A stretch of 10,235 nt of DNA from DATARH01 sp035507475 (GCA_035507475.1 DATJOB010000303.1:1-10235), one strand, 5' to 3'. Positions 1 to 6,723 are shown, numbered from the stretch's first letter. Notes: generated from the sequence alone by a model not told the origin. A program made the numbers and translations.

Positions 1-359
1 ACGGCCCGGCCGGGTGTTTCGATTACACGTTCGGTGCACTGGCGACGACCGAGCGGCTGATCGAGGGATCGCCCGATGTCGCCGCGGCGGCGCTGCGTTC
101 GCTGGTCGATGCCCAAGCCGATCTCGCCGCCGACCCTAGCCGTGCCGATCTGGTCGGCGAGCGGCGCTTTCCGCCGCGCGAAACCGGGCTGATCGCCCGC
201 ATCGTGGCGCGCGACGTGCCATATTACGACGCGGCGATCGGCGAGAGGTCGATTGCCGGGGTCGTCGGCTTCGCGCGCGACCTCGGCCTTCTCGACCGCG
301 AAATTGCCTATGGCGATGTCGTCGCCACCGAGTTCAGCCATTTGTGGAGCCGGCCATGA
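1..359 (+). CDS. ABC transporter substrate-binding protein, C-terminal part (SsuA/THI5/NMT1-like)
   Basis: The gene is open from the window edge in the frame starting at base 3 and gives 118 residues ending in HLWSRP. The 5' part lies outside the window. The segment RFPPRETGLIARIVARDVPYYD, followed by a helix-rich stretch and a final VVATEFSHLW, resembles the C-terminal lobe of periplasmic binding proteins of the nitrate/taurine/thiamine-precursor (NMT1/THI5, SsuA) type. Such proteins bind a small molecule in the periplasm and deliver it to an ABC permease and ATPase, which would lie upstream. The stop overlaps the start of the next gene as ATGA, so it is probably co-translated with the two hydroxylases, and the imported ligand may be their substrate (inference). 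The family call rests on a short C-terminal piece, so the ligand cannot be named. Confidence 0.72.
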   Translation, partial: GPAGCFDYTFGALATTERLIEGSPDVAAAALRSLVDAQADLAADPSRADLVGERRFPPRETGLIARIVARDVPYYDAAIGERSIAGVVGFARDLGLLDREIAYGDVVATEFSHLWSRP

Positions 360-1825
360 GAAGCGGCGCCGACTACCGCGCGGCGCTACGCGACGGCCGC
401 GTCGTCTACGTCATGGGCGAGGGCCGGGTCGACGATGTGACGACGCACCCGGCGACGCAGGCGATGGTCGACGAATATGTCGGCTGGTACGACATGCACC
501 GCGATCCCGCCCGGTCGGAGACGCTGCTTTCGCCGCAGGGAACGCCGTGGGCCTTCGTCGCGCCGCGCAGCGCCGCCGACCTGCAGGGGATGGGCCGATC
601 TTTCGCGAGGACCAATTTCCTCTCGGCCGGCAACATCACCCACGATCCCGCCTACGGCCACCTGATCGCGCTCGGCATCCTCAACGCCGTCGCCGAGCAC
701 GGCGCCGGCGACGAATACGTGGCGCGCGCCGAGAATTATCGCGAGAGCCTCGTGCGCAGCGAGCGTTTCCTGACCTTTTCGAGCGGCTCGCCGCCGCTCG
801 GCTACCGGCTGCGCCCCGACCCGGCCGACCGCGTCGCGCTCAGGATCGTGCGCGAGACCGACAGCGGTCTCGTCCTCACCGGCCGCATCGGGATGCATAC
901 GAGCCCGTGCTACGCCGAGGAGATTTACGTCGGCGCACTCAGCGGCGCGCAGTTCGACGGCCACCCGCTGAGCTTTGTCGTCGAGGTCGGCGCCCCGGGG
1001 GTGACGACGCTGTGCCGCAAGGTCGCGGTGCGCGAGCGCAGCCGGTTCGTCGCGCCGCTGTCCAACCGCTTTGACGAATTGGACGGCCAGCTCTGGCTGG
1101 ACGACGTGCTGATCCCGTGGGAGCGGGTCTTTCCGGTCGATCCGGCGCCCGAGGCGGTGGCGCGCTGGCTGATGTGGCATCACCTCTACAGCTGGGGTGC
1201 GCGCGCCGAGGTGAGCCTCGGCATCGGGCTGGCGCTGGCCGACGCGATGGGGCTCAAGGGGAACGAGGCGACGGTCGACTACCTCATCGACCTGATCGCC
1301 GCGGTGCAGACGATCCGCGCCTGTCAGACGGCCGCGGTCCACGAACCCGAGGCGACGCGAACCGGCTATCTCGGGCCGAACCACCGGCACGTGATGGCGG
1401 GCGGCATCGCGCTCTTCCGGGCGCGCCAGCAGATCGGCGAAATCCTGCGCATCCTTCCGGGCTCGTCGCTGGTCGTCGCGCCGGCGGACGACGACCTCGC
1501 CGCCGACGAGCTCGCCGCCGGGCTCGAGGCCGCGTTCGGCGGCGGCGGTTACACCGCACGCCAGCGCGCGGCGCTGCTGCAGCTCGCCTGGGACCATGTG
1601 TCGTCGGCGCTCGACGGCCGCGAGTCGGCGTTCGAGCTGCACGCGAGCGGCGGGATGCCGGCGTGGCGCGGCCGGCTGCGCAAGACCTTTGCCGACTACA
1701 ACGCGCTGGCGAACGCGGTGGTGCGCCAGCTCGATTGCGACATGCCGGCGATCGACCTCTCGGCGATCCCGGAGGCGCCGCTCGCGCCGCGCCGCGTCAA
1801 CGCGCCGCCGGGCGGCAAGAAATGA
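356..1825 (+). CDS. HpaB-family flavin-dependent monooxygenase, first tandem copy
   Basis: 489 residues, within the family's usual 480-520. The start is the ATG of the ATGA overlap, with a GGAG six bases upstream; the GTG at 344 is in frame but falls before the conserved MRSGADYRAALRDGR shared with the next gene. Family hallmarks are GADYRAALRDGR (4-15), DVTTHPA (27-33), IVRETD (164-169), a flavin-side HTSP (181-184), LIPWERV (252-258) and AWDHVSSALDGRESAFEL (411-428). These match the HpaB N-terminal and C-terminal domains of FADH2-using aromatic hydroxylases, which need a partner flavin reductase; none is in the window. Against my recollection of E. coli HpaB, the GRTPDY substrate loop is replaced by NITHDPAYG (93-101) and the pocket His by Ser near 142. 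It is therefore unlikely to be a plain 4-hydroxyphenylacetate hydroxylase. The substrate is unknown. Confidence 0.85.
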   Translation: MRSGADYRAALRDGRVVYVMGEGRVDDVTTHPATQAMVDEYVGWYDMHRDPARSETLLSPQGTPWAFVAPRSAADLQGMGRSFARTNFLSAGNITHDPAYGHLIALGILNAVAEHGAGDEYVARAENYRESLVRSERFLTFSSGSPPLGYRLRPDPADRVALRIVRETDSGLVLTGRIGMHTSPCYAEEIYVGALSGAQFDGHPLSFVVEVGAPGVTTLCRKVAVRERSRFVAPLSNRFDELDGQLWLDDVLIPWERVFPVDPAPEAVARWLMWHHLYSWGARAEVSLGIGLALADAMGLKGNEATVDYLIDLIAAVQTIRACQTAAVHEPEATRTGYLGPNHRHVMAGGIALFRARQQIGEILRILPGSSLVVAPADDDLAADELAAGLEAAFGGGGYTARQRAALLQLAWDHVSSALDGRESAFELHASGGMPAWRGRLRKTFADYNALANAVVRQLDCDMPAIDLSAIPEAPLAPRRVNAPPGGKK

Positions 1826-3294
1826 GAACCGGCGCCGATTACCGCGCGGCGCTGCGCGACGGCCGCAAGGTCGTCGTCATGGGCGGCGGGACGATCGCCG
1901 ACGTGACGACGCATCCGGCGACCGCGGCGATGGTCGAGGAATACGCGCTGTGGTACGACCGCCACGCCGACCCGGCCTGGCGCGACCGGCTGGTCGCCCC
2001 CGACGGCACGGCCTGGGCATTCACGCCGCCGCGCTCGGCGCGGGACGTCGCCGCGATCGGCCGCGCGATCCGCGACACGATCTTCGCTTCGGCCGGCAAC
2101 GTCACCCATACCCCGCTCTACGGCCACCTGATCGCGATGGGCATGCTGACCGCGGCCGAGACGCGCGGCGCCGGCGCGCGGCACATCGCCAACGCCGAGG
2201 CCTATCGCCGGCACGTCGCCGAAACCGGCCGCTTCCTCACCTTCTGCGGCGGCGCGGCGATCATCGGCCAGCGGCTGCACCCCGACCCGGCCGAGCGCGT
2301 GCCGGTCAAGATCGTGCGCGAGACCGATCGCGGCATCGTCGTGCGCGGCCGGCTCGGCATGCACACCAGCCCGGCCTACGCCGAGGACGTCTATGTCGGC
2401 ACGCTGACCGGATTGCAGCTCGACGGGCACCCGATCGGCTTTGTCGTGCCGGTCGCGGCGCCGGGGGTGACGACGCTCTGCCGCAAGCCGGCGGCGCGCG
2501 AGGCGGACCGGTTCCTCGCGCCGCTCTCCGGCCGCTACGACGAGCTCGACGGCCAGATGTGGCTCGACGACGTCGCGATCCCGTGGGAGCGGGTGTTTGC
2601 GCTCGACCCGGCGCCCGAGGCGATCCCGCGCTGGCTGCGCTGGCACCATCTCTGCGGCTGGCTCGCCAAGGCCGAATTCACGCTCGGCCTGGCGCTGGCG
2701 CTGACCGACGCGATGAGCCTCAAGGAGCACGATGCGACCATCGAGTACCTCGTCGACATCATCGCCGAGGTGCAGATCGTCCGCTCCTGCATCGCCGCCG
2801 CCGAGCACGACCCCGAATACACCGCGAGCGGCTATTGCGTGCCGAACCACGCACATCTCGCCGCCGGCGGCATCTCGCTGTTCAAGGCGCGGCAGCGCAT
2901 CACCGAGCTGCTGCGCATCGTGCCGGGCTCCTCGCTCGTCGTGGCGCCCGGCGACAGCGACCTCAAGCTCCCCGAACTGGCACAGGGCCTCGAAGAATCG
3001 TTCGGCGGCGGCGGCTATACCGCGCGCCAGCGCGCCGCGCTGCTGCAGCTCGCCTGGGACCATGTGTCGTCGGCCCTCGATGGCCGCGAGTCGGCGTTCG
3101 AGCTGCACGCGAGCGGCGGCCTTCCCGGCTGGCGACATTGGCTGCGGCGCAGCTTCCGCGACTACAACGCGCTCGCCAACGGCGTGCTCGATTTCCTCGA
3201 CCTCGCGATGCCGCCGATCGACGTCAGCGGCATCGGCACCGCACCGGTCGCGGCGCGGCGTACCGTGTCGCCGCCGCGATCCGACAAGGGCTAG
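1822..3294 (+). CDS. HpaB-family flavin-dependent monooxygenase, second tandem copy
   Basis: 490 residues, starting at the ATG that overlaps the previous stop as ATGA. It has no good ribosome binding site of its own, which suggests translational coupling. It aligns with the first copy without internal gaps, about 317 of 489 positions identical by hand count. It shares the family landmarks GADYRAALRDGR, DVTTHPA, IVRETD, HTSP (181-184), AIPWERV and AWDHVSSALDGRESAFEL. It likewise has NVTHTPLYG (93-101) where HpaB has its GRTPDY loop, and Cys (142) where E. coli HpaB has a pocket His. The two copies differ most around residues 131-150, expected to line the substrate site. They may form a mixed oligomer, act on successive intermediates, or be a simple duplication with altered specificity (all inference). 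An open frame extends far upstream inside copy 1, but that part is shadow sequence. Confidence 0.85.
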   Translation: MRTGADYRAALRDGRKVVVMGGGTIADVTTHPATAAMVEEYALWYDRHADPAWRDRLVAPDGTAWAFTPPRSARDVAAIGRAIRDTIFASAGNVTHTPLYGHLIAMGMLTAAETRGAGARHIANAEAYRRHVAETGRFLTFCGGAAIIGQRLHPDPAERVPVKIVRETDRGIVVRGRLGMHTSPAYAEDVYVGTLTGLQLDGHPIGFVVPVAAPGVTTLCRKPAAREADRFLAPLSGRYDELDGQMWLDDVAIPWERVFALDPAPEAIPRWLRWHHLCGWLAKAEFTLGLALALTDAMSLKEHDATIEYLVDIIAEVQIVRSCIAAAEHDPEYTASGYCVPNHAHLAAGGISLFKARQRITELLRIVPGSSLVVAPGDSDLKLPELAQGLEESFGGGGYTARQRAALLQLAWDHVSSALDGRESAFELHASGGLPGWRHWLRRSFRDYNALANGVLDFLDLAMPPIDVSGIGTAPVAARRTVSPPRSDKG

Positions 3295-3337
3295 CCCTCG
3301 ACGAGGCCCGCAATTGTGCGCTGCAAAAATCGCCGAT

Positions 3338-3365
3338 CTGAATAGTAAGCTGACCTAACTATAAT
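3338..3365 (+). promoter_or_regulatory. Likely promoter of the MFS transporter gene
   Basis: A perfect TATAAT lies at 3360-3365, in an island markedly richer in A and T than its surroundings. The best -35 is weak (CTGAAT, 3338-3343, 16-base spacer, three of six consensus matches), as in promoters that need an activator or are tightly controlled. A start near 3372 would give a leader of about 40 bases before the GTG at 3412. Confidence 0.5.
3344..3360. promoter_or_regulatory. Imperfect inverted repeat, candidate operator for the MFS gene
   Basis: AGTAAG, five bases, CTAACT: the arms match in five of six positions and fill the spacer directly before the TATAAT. A dimeric repressor bound here would block RNA polymerase, as MarR or TetR regulators of exporters commonly do. 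No regulator gene is adjacent, so the binding protein is unknown. Confidence 0.35.
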
Positions 3366-3411
3366 CCTCGCGTCGAAACGGCAGCGCGCGATCGCGCACG
3401 GGAGACCCGAG

Positions 3412-4698
3412 GTGAGCCTGTTGTCGTGGGAGCGGCCGTCTTTCACCGTTCGCGGCCGGTTTGGCCGCACTCCGCGGATCGAGCGCGAGGCCCTGCCGGC
3501 CGCTGCGCCGGCCCCGGCGGCGCTGACCCCGCTGCGCATGACGCTGGTCGGGGCGCTGCTGATCGCGGTCGGGCCGATCTCGATGAGCCTCTACAGCCCG
3601 GCGATGACGATGCTCACTACCGCGCTGCACACCAGCGAGCAGGCGGTGCGCGCAACGATAACCGTCTACCTGTTCGGCTTCGCCGCCGCGCAGCTCATCT
3701 GCGGGCCGTTGTCGGACCGCTTCGGACGCCGCCCGATCCTCCTCGCCTGTTTGGCGCTCTACGTGCTCGGCTCGGTGGCAAGTGCGGCCGCCGGCTCGGT
3801 CGGCATGCTGATCCTCGCCCGGCTGGTGCAGGGGGTGGGCGCCTGCGGCGGCGTCGCGCTGTCGCGGGTGATGGTGGTCGACCGCTTCGCCGGCAACGGC
3901 GCGGCGCAGATCATCTCGCTGATGAGCCTCATCCTCAGTGTCGCGCCGGGGGCCGCGCCGATCCTCGGCGGCACGCTGATCACGGTGGCGAGCTGGCGCG
4001 TACTGTTCGTGCTGATGGCGGTCTACGGCGTCGTACTGCTGGCGCTGGTCTGGTGGTTTCCCGAGACCAACGGGCGCCGCGACCCGCGCGCGACGAAGCT
4101 GCGCGCGGTCGCGGTCAATTACGCGACGCTGCTCACCTCGCGCGCCTTCATCGGCCAGGTGGTGCTGACCGCGCTGGCGATCGGCGGCTTCTACGCGTCG
4201 CAGACCCTGACGCCGTTCGTGCTGATGGGCCGGCTCGGCCTGTCGAGCCCGGTCTTCGGCCTGGTCACCGCGTCGCTGATGGCGTCCTACCTCGTCGGCT
4301 CGCTCGCCACCAACCGGCTCTTGCGCTATTGCGCGATGTCGCGGCTGGTGACGGTCGGCGCGCTGATGGTGCTGCTGGCGGCGCTCGCCCTCTCGCTCGG
4401 GCTGCGGTTGGTCGGGCTCGGCGTCGCCGAGATCATCGCGCCGATGTGTCTGTGGATGCTCGGCTTCGCCTTCATCATGCCGGGCGTCACGACGACCGCC
4501 CTGGCGCTGTTCCCGCGCAATGCCGGCTCGGCCTCGGCGCTGATGGGCAGCTTGCAGATGGGGATGGGATTTGTCGGCGCCGCGCTCTGCGCGCTGTTCG
4601 GCGACGCGGCCGAGGCCTTCGCCACGGTGCCGCCGGCGATGGGGCTACTTGCCGTCGCCGCTTATTTCGCCGCCAATCGGCGGCGCGTGTCCGCCTGA
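3412..4698 (+). CDS. MFS exporter of the Bcr/CflA drug:H+ antiporter type
   Basis: 428 residues. The GTG start has GGAG seven bases upstream; an ATG at 3538 would remove a 42-residue, Pro/Ala-rich and basic extension before the first membrane segment, so the start is not certain. The body is strongly hydrophobic with about 12 predicted membrane segments beginning near residue 44. Motif A, GPLSDRFGRRP (98-108), lies between segments 2 and 3. The motif B-like RLVQGVGACGG begins at Arg137, and the antiporter motif C-like GAAPILGG is at 180-187. These mark a 12-segment drug:proton antiporter of the inner membrane. It follows the oxygenase pair by 117 bases with its own promoter, so it may export a toxic substrate or product of that pathway (inference). 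The cargo cannot be told from sequence. Confidence 0.85.
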   Translation: MSLLSWERPSFTVRGRFGRTPRIEREALPAAAPAPAALTPLRMTLVGALLIAVGPISMSLYSPAMTMLTTALHTSEQAVRATITVYLFGFAAAQLICGPLSDRFGRRPILLACLALYVLGSVASAAAGSVGMLILARLVQGVGACGGVALSRVMVVDRFAGNGAAQIISLMSLILSVAPGAAPILGGTLITVASWRVLFVLMAVYGVVLLALVWWFPETNGRRDPRATKLRAVAVNYATLLTSRAFIGQVVLTALAIGGFYASQTLTPFVLMGRLGLSSPVFGLVTASLMASYLVGSLATNRLLRYCAMSRLVTVGALMVLLAALALSLGLRLVGLGVAEIIAPMCLWMLGFAFIMPGVTTTALALFPRNAGSASALMGSLQMGMGFVGAALCALFGDAAEAFATVPPAMGLLAVAAYFAANRRRVSA

Positions 4699-4872
4699 GC
4701 CGAGCAACCCGTCGGACAGGACCGCCTCGATCCGGGTGACCCCCTTGACGAGGATGGTCGAGCCGTCGATCAGCCTGATCTGCGTGTCCTGATCGCGGTT
4801 GACGAGCTTTGTCCAGGCGCGCCCGGCTTTGCGCCCGTTCGTTCCGCGGTCGGTTTTCGCGCGATTAACCAT
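4645..4872 (-). CDS. Small doubtful ORF with an RTX-like C-terminal motif
   Basis: 75 codons on the minus strand; the last 54 bases lie antisense to the end of the MFS gene. The middle part (residues about 25-53), containing IRLIDGSTILVKGVTRIEAVL, uses codons ending almost always in G or C, as real genes here do. It resembles the DGSTI-x-L-x-GVT strand pattern often seen near the C-terminus of haemolysin-type (RTX) calcium-binding proteins. The first 20 residues are basic and unlike any family I know, and the start codon has only a weak ribosome binding site. It could be a small functional protein, a remnant of a longer RTX gene, or chance. The RTX similarity is from memory of the motif and not a search result. 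Confidence 0.35.
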   Translation of the reverse strand: MVNRAKTDRGTNGRKAGRAWTKLVNRDQDTQIRLIDGSTILVKGVTRIEAVLSDGLLGSGGHAPPIGGEISGDGK

Positions 4873-4881
4873 AATTCGCGC
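4859..4881. repeat. AT-containing hairpin between convergent genes
   Basis: GCGCGATTA pairs with TAATTCGCGC across a four-base loop, with one unpaired base. It covers the start codon of the doubtful small ORF, so it could be an operator for that ORF or a structure in the 278-base gap between the MFS and CoA-transferase genes. There is no T-run, so a simple terminator is not supported. Confidence 0.3.
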
Positions 4882-4976
4882 AGCCTACGGCCGGTCCGGC
4901 GGCGGAACAACGTACAGGCGAGAACGATCCGTTTCGAAGGGTTACAAGCTGTGACGCACCCGGCGCTGCGGGCCCG

Positions 4977-6269
4977 TCAATCGGCGGCGCGCCCGATGCG
5001 GTCGATCACGCCGGCGCGGCGCAATTCCTCGATCTTCGCCGCGTCGTAGCCGAGCTCGTCGCGCAGCACCGCGGCAGTGTGCTGGCCGAGCGTTGGCGGC
5101 GCGGTCAGCGGCGGCTGCTCGGCCCCGGGGAACTTGATCGGCCGGCCGACCACGCGAATCGGGCCGAGCGAGGCATGCTCGGCGCTCGCCACCATGCCGC
5201 GCGCCACCGCTTGCGGGCTCGCCAGCGCGGCGCCGACGCCGAGCACCGGGGCATGCGGCACGTCGGCCGCCTCGAGGCGCTTTTCCCATTCCGCGACGCT
5301 GCGCGTGCGGGTCACCGAGGCGATCGCCTCGTCGAGCTCGTCGCGATGGTCGCGCCGCCCGGTCGGGCTGGCGAAGCGCGGGTCGGCGGCGAGGTCCGGA
5401 CGCTCCAGCGCCTCGCACAGCCGGCCCCAGAAGCGCTCGGAGAGGACGGCGATGATGATCGACCCGTCGGAGGCCGGAAAGCTGCCGTAGGGCACGATGT
5501 TGGGATGGCTCGACCCCATCGGCTGCGGGTCGGCGCCGGCGATGAAGGCAAGCTGGGCGAAGTAGCCGAGCATGCCGACGAGACCGTCATGCAGGCTGAT
5601 GTCGATGAGGCGGCCGCGGCCGGTGCGGTGCCGCTCGTGCAGCGCGGCGAGCACCGCCATCGGCCCGAACACGCCGCCCACCATGTCGCCGAGCGGAATG
5701 CCGAGCTTCACCGGCATGCGGTTGCGCTCGCCGTTGACGCTGAGCGCGCCGGACAGCGCCTGGGTCACGATGTCGAAGGACGGCTTGTCGCGCAACGGCC
5801 CGGTGAGGCCGAAGCCGCTGATCGCGCAATAGATGAGCCGCGGGTTGAGCCGCGCGAGCGCCTCGTAGCCGAGCCCCAACCGCTCCATCACCCCCGGCCG
5901 GTAGTTCTCGACCAGGATGTCGGCCTTGGCGACGAGGCGGCGCAGGATCTCCTTCCCCGCCTCGTGCTGCAGATCGACGACGAGACTCTTCTTGTTGCGG
6001 TTGATGCCGAGGAAATAATGGCTCTCGCCGCCGAGGAAAGGCGGGAAATGCCGCGTCTCGTCGCCGCCTCCCGGCGGCTCGATCTTGAGCACCTCGGCAC
6101 CCAGATCGCCGAGGCTTTGCGTCGCGAACGGCCCGGCCAGCACCCGCGTCAGGTCGATCACCTTGACCCCGGCGAGCGGCCCGGGCCACGAAGCTGCGTC
6201 GGCGTCCTGCGTCCTTCGAGACGCGCTCTCCGCGCGCTCCTCAGGATGCGGCGGGCTGGATGACGGCAT
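4977..6269 (-). CDS. CaiB/BaiF family (family III) CoA-transferase
   Basis: 430 residues; family members usually have about 390-410. The N-terminal PLAGVKVIDLTRVLAGPF (31-48) and GAEVLKIEPPGGGDETR (57-73) are classic family III CoA-transferase signatures, followed by NRNKKSLVVDL (90-100) and ILVENYRPGVMERLGL (118-133). The likely catalytic aspartate that forms the acyl anhydride with CoA is Asp195 in IPLGDMVGG. Such enzymes move CoA between carboxylic acids in the cytoplasm, for example to activate a substrate for breakdown; the acids are unknown. The extra N-terminus (residues 8-20, HPEERAESASRRT) is translated from a palindromic repeat. No other ATG, GTG or TTG lies between the first codon and the conserved domain, and a GAGGA nine bases upstream supports this start. 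It lies 70 bases downstream of the RidA gene on the same strand. Confidence 0.9.
   Translation of the reverse strand: MPSSSPPHPEERAESASRRTQDADAASWPGPLAGVKVIDLTRVLAGPFATQSLGDLGAEVLKIEPPGGGDETRHFPPFLGGESHYFLGINRNKKSLVVDLQHEAGKEILRRLVAKADILVENYRPGVMERLGLGYEALARLNPRLIYCAISGFGLTGPLRDKPSFDIVTQALSGALSVNGERNRMPVKLGIPLGDMVGGVFGPMAVLAALHERHRTGRGRLIDISLHDGLVGMLGYFAQLAFIAGADPQPMGSSHPNIVPYGSFPASDGSIIIAVLSERFWGRLCEALERPDLAADPRFASPTGRRDHRDELDEAIASVTRTRSVAEWEKRLEAADVPHAPVLGVGAALASPQAVARGMVASAEHASLGPIRVVGRPIKFPGAEQPPLTAPPTLGQHTAAVLRDELGYDAAKIEELRRAGVIDRIGRAAD
6210..6248 (-). repeat. Palindromic intergenic repeat, copy 1 (inside the CoA-transferase coding sequence)
   Basis: On the plus strand it runs from CGTCCTTCGAG to CCTCAGGATG and folds as an imperfect hairpin with an inner CGCGC/GCGCG stem. 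The CATCCTGAGG...CTCGAAGGA pattern is a repeat type I know from many alphaproteobacterial genomes. Here it is read in frame as residues 8-20 of the CoA-transferase. Confidence 0.75.
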
Positions 6270-6282
6270 TGAGCGAGATCCT

Positions 6283-6322
6283 CATCCTGAGGCGCCTCGG
6301 GTCGGCGAGGCCTCGAAGGATG
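6283..6322 (+). repeat. Palindromic intergenic repeat, copy 2 (opposite orientation)
   Basis: It runs from CATCCTGAGG to CTCGAAGGATG and has a perfect inner stem (GCCTCG with CGAGGC). Its reverse complement matches copy 1 in the outer arms, while the inner arms differ but still pair. It fills most of the 70-base gap between the RidA and CoA-transferase genes, and its edge supplies the GAGGA ribosome binding site of the latter. Confidence 0.75.
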
Positions 6323-6339
6323 CGCCGGGAAGGTCCGAG

Positions 6340-6699
6340 CTATCTGGTCGCGGTCACCATGATCTCGACGAGGATCTCGGGCCGCGCCATGTCCGCACGC
6401 ACACAGGCGCGGCACGGCGGGTTCTGCGGGTCGACCCAGTCGTTCCACACCGCGTTCATCTGCGAGAACATGGCCATGTCCTTGATCCACAGGTTGGCGG
6501 TCAGCAGCTTCGACTTGTCGGTGCCGGCCTCGCGCAGGTAGTGGTCGATCTTCTCAAGGATCTGGCGCGTCTGCCCGGTGATGTCCTGGCTCGAATCCGA
6601 GGCGGTGAGCCCGGCGAGAAAGACGCGGTCGCCGTCGACGACGGCGCGGCTCATCCGCGGGCCGGGCGGCTGGGTGATGTCGATGCGGCGAACGGCCAT
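6340..6699 (-). CDS. RidA/YjgF/UK114 family enamine/imine deaminase
   Basis: 119 residues, close to the family's usual 115-130. The ATG start has an AAGGGGAG five bases upstream. The protein shows the single-domain RidA layout: an early VVDGDRVFLAG strand pair (20-30), the helix DITGQTRQILEKIDHYLREAG (39-59), LLTANLWIKDM (65-75), and the C-terminal CRACVRADMARPEILVEI (96-113). Arg97 in the RAC motif corresponds to the arginine that holds the substrate carboxylate in active RidA proteins (Arg105 in E. coli RidA), and Glu112 sits where the conserved C-terminal glutamate is expected. Such trimers hydrolyse reactive enamines such as 2-aminoacrylate to keto acids plus ammonia in the cytoplasm. The exact subfamily and substrate are not settled. 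It lies between a small secreted-protein gene and the CoA-transferase gene, all on one strand. Confidence 0.9.
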   Translation of the reverse strand: MAVRRIDITQPPGPRMSRAVVDGDRVFLAGLTASDSSQDITGQTRQILEKIDHYLREAGTDKSKLLTANLWIKDMAMFSQMNAVWNDWVDPQNPPCRACVRADMARPEILVEIMVTATR

Positions 6700-6723
6700 G
6701 GGGGCTCCCCTTCGGTTCTGGCA

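Noticed and set aside
386..1642. Long minus-strand open frames across both oxygenases (also 1696-3138)
   Set aside because: GC-rich DNA leaves antisense frames open by chance. The translations are Arg/Ala-rich with no family motif, while the plus strand encodes clear proteins.
1117..1821. Very long in-frame extension upstream of the second oxygenase (about 235 codons)
   Set aside because: It is the shadow of oxygenase 1 in another frame. The Arg/Gly-rich translation resembles no protein, and the ATG at 1822 is matched by the paralogue's N-terminus.
356..3294. 4-hydroxybutyryl-CoA dehydratase, a relative of HpaB with an iron-sulfur cluster
   Set aside because: The paired cysteines expected around residues 99-103 are absent in both proteins; the segment is NITHDPAYG or NVTHTPLYG, so no cluster-binding site is visible.
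6210..6322. Insertion-sequence ends or a small transposon
   Set aside because: Only 34 bases separate the facing repeats and no transposase is present; each copy is itself a complete palindrome.
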